A stretch of 33,873 nt of DNA, from positions 1-33,873 of the IMG/VR virus record IMGVR_UViG_3300033571_002122. One strand, 5' to 3'. Both the position numbers and the translations under genes were made by a program. Positions within the stretch are counted from its first letter, which is position 1; each line of letters opens with the position of its first letter. Shown here in pieces: positions 30,157 to 33,873 of the stretch. Source of the stretch: a virus. The notes under the pieces were generated by a model. It did not search any database and had not been told where the DNA came from. It saw only the letters and a list, made by a program, of their open reading frames with translations.

Positions 30157-30627
30157 ATGGCTCAAATTTCTCTAAACAGCAATGGAGTGGCGAGCAACGG
30201 TGCGTTGACTTTGCAAAGCAATGGAACAACGACTGCTATTACTGTTGATACATCGCAGAATGTGGGAATTGGGACAGGCTCTCCTAGCGCAAAACTTGAT
30301 CTTGCAGGCGATTATAAAGAGGGCGTTGTAACTGCCAATACCAGCACAGCATACACAATCAGTTTGGCAAGCGGAACGGTACAGATTTTGACGCTGACTG
30401 GCAACTGTACATTTACCTTTCCAACGGCTACTTCTGGAAAGAGTTTTACGCTAATTCTGAAGCAAGATGCTACTGGTTCTCGTACAGCTACATGGCCTGC
30501 AGCTGTGAAATGGCCTAGTTCTACTGCTCCTACAATTACTGCCACAGCCTCTAAAGCAGATAAATATGTGTTTACTGCTGATGGCACAAATTGGTTTGGT
30601 TCAAATGCTGGTCAGAACTATCTGTGA
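30157..30627 (+). CDS. Short fibre-like protein
   Basis: This 156-residue beta-rich protein begins MAQISLNSNGVASNGALTL and contains ITVDTSQNVGIGTGSPSAK, a motif common near phage fibre C-termini. The rest (NCTFTFPTATSGKSFTLIL, SRTATWPAAVKWPS, ADGTNWFG) reads as a small receptor-binding or tip beta-sandwich. It sits between two larger fibre genes and may be a modular tip or an accessory fibre. Confidence 0.75.
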   Translation: MAQISLNSNGVASNGALTLQSNGTTTAITVDTSQNVGIGTGSPSAKLDLAGDYKEGVVTANTSTAYTISLASGTVQILTLTGNCTFTFPTATSGKSFTLILKQDATGSRTATWPAAVKWPSSTAPTITATASKADKYVFTADGTNWFGSNAGQNYL

Positions 30628-30635
30628 GGTGACTG

Positions 30636-32606
30636 ATGTTCAGTTCTAACACTTCGCAAGTAGCATCTTCTGCTGCTAATTATGTTGAGGATGTGTTCAG
30701 CGCATTCCTCTACGCTGGGAGCAACAGCGGTCAGACGCTGACTGATGGAATTGATCGTACGCTTGGTGCTTTGGATTGGTTCAAGGTTCGCAACCTTGCT
30801 GGTGAAAACCACATCCTGTGGGACACAGCAAGAAGCGGTGGTTTGGAAACGAACACGACAGCAAGTGAATCTTCTGTCGGCCGAGATAAGTCCACATACA
30901 TCACGCAGAACAACGGCAATGTTGTGCTGAACTTTGGCGGCAATGGAGTCTTCAACTCCAGTGGCTACAACTATGTGAAGTGGACTTTTCGGAAACAGGT
31001 TAAGTTCTTTGATGTTGTGACTTATACGGGGAACGAGGTTGTAGGAAGAACCATAGCGCATAACCTTGGTTCAGTGCCTGGTTGCATACTTATAAAAAGC
31101 ACAAGCCAAACAAGCAACTGGGCTGTATATCATAGAAGCCTTGGTGGAACACAAGTTCTTCGATTGAACAGCACTCTTGACGCGGCGTCTATTCCTTCGC
31201 CTTCTACATATTGGAATGACACAAACCCAACAAGTACAGTTTTTACTGTTGGTGACAATCTTGCTGTAAACACACTTGGCGCAACCTATGTCGCTTACAT
31301 ATTCGCCCACAACGCTGGTGGCTTTGGTCTGACGGGTTCAGACAATGTGATTTCGTGTGGGTCGTTTACGACTAGCGGAACTTCGCCAAACAATGCAACA
31401 GTAAATCTTGGGTACGAGCCTCAGTTTCTGCTTTACAAGATTTCAAACAGCACAGGAGACTGGCGCATTGTAGACAACATGAGGGGTTTTCTTGCGTCTG
31501 GTGCTTCAACCACTTCTCCTCAATTGCGCCCCAACTCGACAAGCATAGAGCAAAATAACTCTTTTGTTCAACTAACCTCAACAGGGTTTACAACAGACAC
31601 AGGTGTTGATGCACAGACCTACATCTACATCGCCATTCGCCGTGGGCCGATGAAAACGCCTACGAGTGGGACGAGTGTTTATGAGGGCACTGCTTTTTCT
31701 GGCAATGGAGCGGCAAACAGAACCATTGGAAGTTCGTTGACGGCTGATCTTGTTATGTTGATGGATAGAACTGCGAACTCTGCTGGATGGACTTCTTACG
31801 CCCAATATATGTTTGATAGGTTGCGAGGAGAAGATGTATCTCTCGCTACATCAAATACAAATGCAGAAGTAACAGGCTGGGGAAATACATATTTCAATCT
31901 TGATCAACAGATTGGTTGGAGTAACGGTTCAAACGCAAGTTATACCAACAACAGCGGAACGAATTATGTAAGCCAAACTTTTAAGCGTGCCCCTTCCTTT
32001 ATGGATGTGGTCTGCTACACAGGGACAGGTTCTGCCACTACGGTGACTCATAACTTAGGCGTAACACCAGAACTTATTATCTGCAAATCCAGATCTTCCA
32101 CTTATGACTGGGCGGTTTACTCAGCAGCAGTTGGTAATTCGTATGTAATGTACCTAAATACTGATTTTAGCGCTAGTAACTTTGGCGCTGGAATGTGGAA
32201 TAACACATCGCCAACATCATCGGTGTTTTCTGTTGGAACAAATAACGCAACTAACGGCTCAAGTATTACTTATGTTGCTTATCTGTTTGCTACTTGTGCA
32301 GGTGTGAGCAAAGTTGGTTCATACACAGGTACAGGCACTACCAAACAAATTGACTGCGGGTTCACAGGTGGCGCAAGGTTCGTACTTATCAAGCGCACCG
32401 ACAGCACAGGCGATTGGTATGTTTGGGACTCTGCCCGTGGCATTGTTGCTGGTAACGACCCCTATTTGCTCCTGAACAGCACTGCCGCAGAAGTCACCAA
32501 CACCGACTATATCGACACCTACTCTGCTGGTTTTGAAATCAGTAGCACAGCACCTGCGGCAATCAACGCCAACGGTGGGACATTCATTTTCTTGGCGATA
32601 GCGTAA
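30636..32606 (+). CDS. Large fibre protein with tandem DUF7483-like domains
   Basis: This 656-residue protein contains two homologous units, about residues 120-335 and 445-656. Each has FxDVVxYTG, a HNLGxxPxxxIxKS segment, WAVY, PTSxVFxVG, TYVAYxFA, an FxLxK/W-x-xxD block and a final IFLAIA/IYIAIRR. A linker with MFDRLRGEDVSLATSN separates them. The pattern matches repeated DUF7483-like fibre domains that I associate with aquatic phages. It likely supplies host recognition. An internal duplication is clear from sequence. Confidence 0.82.
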   Translation: MFSSNTSQVASSAANYVEDVFSAFLYAGSNSGQTLTDGIDRTLGALDWFKVRNLAGENHILWDTARSGGLETNTTASESSVGRDKSTYITQNNGNVVLNFGGNGVFNSSGYNYVKWTFRKQVKFFDVVTYTGNEVVGRTIAHNLGSVPGCILIKSTSQTSNWAVYHRSLGGTQVLRLNSTLDAASIPSPSTYWNDTNPTSTVFTVGDNLAVNTLGATYVAYIFAHNAGGFGLTGSDNVISCGSFTTSGTSPNNATVNLGYEPQFLLYKISNSTGDWRIVDNMRGFLASGASTTSPQLRPNSTSIEQNNSFVQLTSTGFTTDTGVDAQTYIYIAIRRGPMKTPTSGTSVYEGTAFSGNGAANRTIGSSLTADLVMLMDRTANSAGWTSYAQYMFDRLRGEDVSLATSNTNAEVTGWGNTYFNLDQQIGWSNGSNASYTNNSGTNYVSQTFKRAPSFMDVVCYTGTGSATTVTHNLGVTPELIICKSRSSTYDWAVYSAAVGNSYVMYLNTDFSASNFGAGMWNNTSPTSSVFSVGTNNATNGSSITYVAYLFATCAGVSKVGSYTGTGTTKQIDCGFTGGARFVLIKRTDSTGDWYVWDSARGIVAGNDPYLLLNSTAAEVTNTDYIDTYSAGFEISSTAPAAINANGGTFIFLAIA

Positions 32607-32615
32607 GGAAGCATC

Positions 32616-33113
32616 ATGGAAATCAGAATCAGACAATCAGGCGCAGTAGTCACCGAAGGTGAGTTTCGTGCCATGTTCCCTAACACGGGATTCCCTGTCC
32701 AACTGACAGAGCAAATCATTAACGACTTTGGTGGTGATGTGGTCTTTGAAGGGCCACAAGCCTCTGGTGGAACTGTCTACCAATATAGTCAGCGTCAAGG
32801 CGTTGAGCAAATTGATGGCAAGTGGTACACCAAGTATGTGCTTGGCCCGATCTTCACTGATCGCCCTGCTACTGATGACCAACCCGCTAAGACTGCGGCA
32901 GAGCAAGAAGCAGAATATAAGGCTCAAAAAGACGCAGATCAAGCTAAATCTGTTCGTGATGACCGCACTAATCGCTTATCTGAGTGTGATTGGACGCAAC
33001 TTGCTGATGCGCCTGTTGATAAAACAGCTTGGGCTACTTATCGTCAAGCCTTGCGTGATGTGACGACTCAAGATGGATTCCCTTGGTCTGTTTCTTGGCC
33101 TGTTAAGCCTTAA
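32616..33113 (+). CDS. Tail fibre assembly chaperone-like protein
   Basis: This 165-residue protein has a beta N-terminus (MEIRIRQSGAVVTEGEFRA) and GGTVYQYSQRQGVEQIDG, a charged helix (AEQEAEYKAQKDADQAKS), and the conserved RTNRLSECDWTQLADAPVD then KTAWATYRQALRDVTTQDG, ending FPWSVSWPVKP. This C-terminus is the hallmark of the phage tail assembly chaperone (APC-like) family, which aids fibre trimerisation. It follows the fibre genes by 10 bases, consistent with that job. Confidence 0.88.
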   Translation: MEIRIRQSGAVVTEGEFRAMFPNTGFPVQLTEQIINDFGGDVVFEGPQASGGTVYQYSQRQGVEQIDGKWYTKYVLGPIFTDRPATDDQPAKTAAEQEAEYKAQKDADQAKSVRDDRTNRLSECDWTQLADAPVDKTAWATYRQALRDVTTQDGFPWSVSWPVKP

Positions 33114-33124
33114 ATGGAAGAAAA

Positions 33125-33364
33125 ATGACCCCTGAACTACAAAAGTATTACGAAGATCGTTTTTCCATGATGGCGACTCAAGGATGGAGGGATTTACTTG
33201 AGGATATTGACAACATGGTAAACGCTTTGAATAATATATCCGTAGTTCAGGATGAGAAAGACCTCATGTACAAGAAAGGCGAATTGTCTATCTTGACTTG
33301 GCTGAAAACCTTGAAAGAGGTCAGCGAACGAGCTTATGAGGAACTGAATGAAAAGAATGTATGA
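33125..33364 (+). CDS. Small helical protein, hypothetical
   Basis: This 79-residue protein begins MTPELQKYYEDRFSMMATQ and continues WRDLLEDIDNMVNALNNIS and LSILTWLKTLKEVSERAY. It is almost entirely helical and amphipathic. I recall related proteins near podophage scaffold genes, without a known role. It overlaps the zinc-ribbon gene downstream by 17 bases. Confidence 0.78.
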   Translation: MTPELQKYYEDRFSMMATQGWRDLLEDIDNMVNALNNISVVQDEKDLMYKKGELSILTWLKTLKEVSERAYEELNEKNV

Positions 33365-33581
33365 ATTTGTGTGTGGTGAATGCCACCATGTCACTGAGAA
33401 ACTGACTGGTTATGAGACAGTCGATGTCCAGTGTAATGCCTGCGGTAACTCCGCAGTACGCAAACTAAGTGCTCCAGCAATCAAGTTGGAAGGGTGGTCT
33501 GGGAGTTTCCCAGGTGCGGCTAACAAGTTTGACCGCATACATCGTGAAAAGTTGGCTGCGGAGCAAAAAGCGAACTCATAA
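33348..33581 (+). CDS. Small zinc-ribbon protein (FmdB-like)
   Basis: ATG 33348, with GAGG nearby, gives 77 residues; ATG 33357 (MYEFVCGECHH) is an alternative that better matches family starts. VCGECHHVTEKL and VQCNACGNSAVRKLS form a four-Cys zinc ribbon of the FmdB regulator type. The C-terminal part is helical and basic (NKFDRIHREKLAAEQKANS). It may bind nucleic acid or act as a regulator; a virion-associated role is also possible. Confidence 0.85.
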   Translation: MKRMYEFVCGECHHVTEKLTGYETVDVQCNACGNSAVRKLSAPAIKLEGWSGSFPGAANKFDRIHREKLAAEQKANS

Positions 33582-33640
33582 ACAAGGTGTTGTCGAGTTC
33601 ATATCTCCTAGAACCGTAACGGCAGGAAAAGGAAAAAACC

Positions 33641-33873
33641 ATGCTAGTTGACAATGAAGACGAGAAGTTGGGTGAGGAAATCAAGATTGAAGAACAGACC
33701 CTAGAAAAGTCTGTTGAGCCAGCAACTTCAGAGATTCCCGAGAAATATCGGGGTAAGTCCCTAGAAGACATCGTAAGGATGCACCAAGAGGCTGAAAAGT
33801 TGATTGGTAAGCAGGCTCAAGAGGTTGGCGAAGTTCGCAAACTTGCTGATGAACTCATCAAACAGAACCTCGG
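33641..33873 (+). CDS. Scaffolding-like protein, N-terminal part (continues at 1)
   Basis: The ATG at 33641 is preceded by a purine-rich GGAAAAGGAAAA site. It begins MLVDNEDEKLGEEIKIEEQ, then EIPEKYRGKSLEDIVRMHQ. The frame continues through the terminal repeat and on from position 2 to the stop at 616. The N-terminus is strongly acidic, with an (I/V)PEKYRGKS-(L/F)ED segment typical of podophage scaffolds. Its completion across the ends is direct evidence for circularity. Confidence 0.85.
   Translation, partial: MLVDNEDEKLGEEIKIEEQTLEKSVEPATSEIPEKYRGKSLEDIVRMHQEAEKLIGKQAQEVGEVRKLADELIKQNL
33787..33873. repeat. Terminal direct repeat, right copy
   Basis: It is identical over 87 bases to 1-87. 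See the left copy for interpretation. Confidence 0.95.

Noticed and set aside
1-33873. CRISPR arrays, insertion sequences, integrase, repressor of cI type
   Set aside because: No spaced repeats, transposase motifs, recombinase catalytic pattern or recognisable lysogeny repressor were seen on either strand.

Overview
The window is the complete genome of a tailed bacteriophage, captured as a circular contig. Its first and last 87 bases are identical, so there are about 33,786 unique bases, and one gene (scaffold-like) runs across the junction. The virion genes suggest a short-tailed, podovirus-like phage: small terminase, large terminase, a ~680-residue portal, scaffold, a P22-type coat protein, a head-tail adaptor, a beta-rich connector protein, and three large Ala/Gly/Gln-rich proteins that look like ejection proteins. 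No tape-measure, tail-tube or sheath gene was seen. A GH19-type endolysin and a holin of the 3TM type suggest a Gram-negative host. Strong GGAG ribosome sites and the mix of ERF, DUF1376-like and RuvC-like genes would fit a proteobacterium, perhaps a freshwater betaproteobacterium, but this is only inference. No integrase, DNA polymerase or RNA polymerase was found, so the phage probably relies on host polymerases.

Layout. The late block is on the + strand: it begins at a TTGACA promoter/dyad near 24233 and runs through terminase, portal, three fibre genes, tail assembly chaperone-like protein, scaffold, coat, decoration-like protein, a group of tiny genes, adaptor, connector and ejection-like proteins to a membrane/lysis cassette ending at 13050. 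From 17387 leftward to 13047 is a - strand early block of small genes with an ERF annealing protein, a small protein with an SSB-like acidic tail, several DNA-binding-like proteins and a degenerate tRNA-like element. From 17651 to 21436 is a + strand block: DUF1376-type replication protein, a C5 cytosine methyltransferase with a second long reading frame over almost its whole length, a PAPS-reductase-like PP-loop protein and a RuvC-like resolvase. It ends at a hairpin terminator. From 23523 leftward to 21653 is a compositionally distinct - strand cassette (GP88-like, DUF6927-like, two small conserved proteins and a 27-residue membrane peptide), with its own terminator. It shares a repeated leader and is strongly enriched in CTAG.

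The only long stretch without a credible gene is 23524-24279. It holds perfect small palindromes, a G-quadruplex-type G tract and the late promoter, and is a candidate origin or packaging region.

How the parts work together (inference): the early - block and the + replication/modification block start from a shared divergent control region (17388-17650) carrying CTATTG/CAATAG inverted repeats. Recombination-type replication would use ERF, the SSB-tail protein and RuvC. The methyltransferase and PP-loop protein may alter phage DNA. The late block builds and releases virions. The most striking feature is the dual-coding methyltransferase locus (18950-19690), followed directly by another same-strand overlapping pair (19687-19963).
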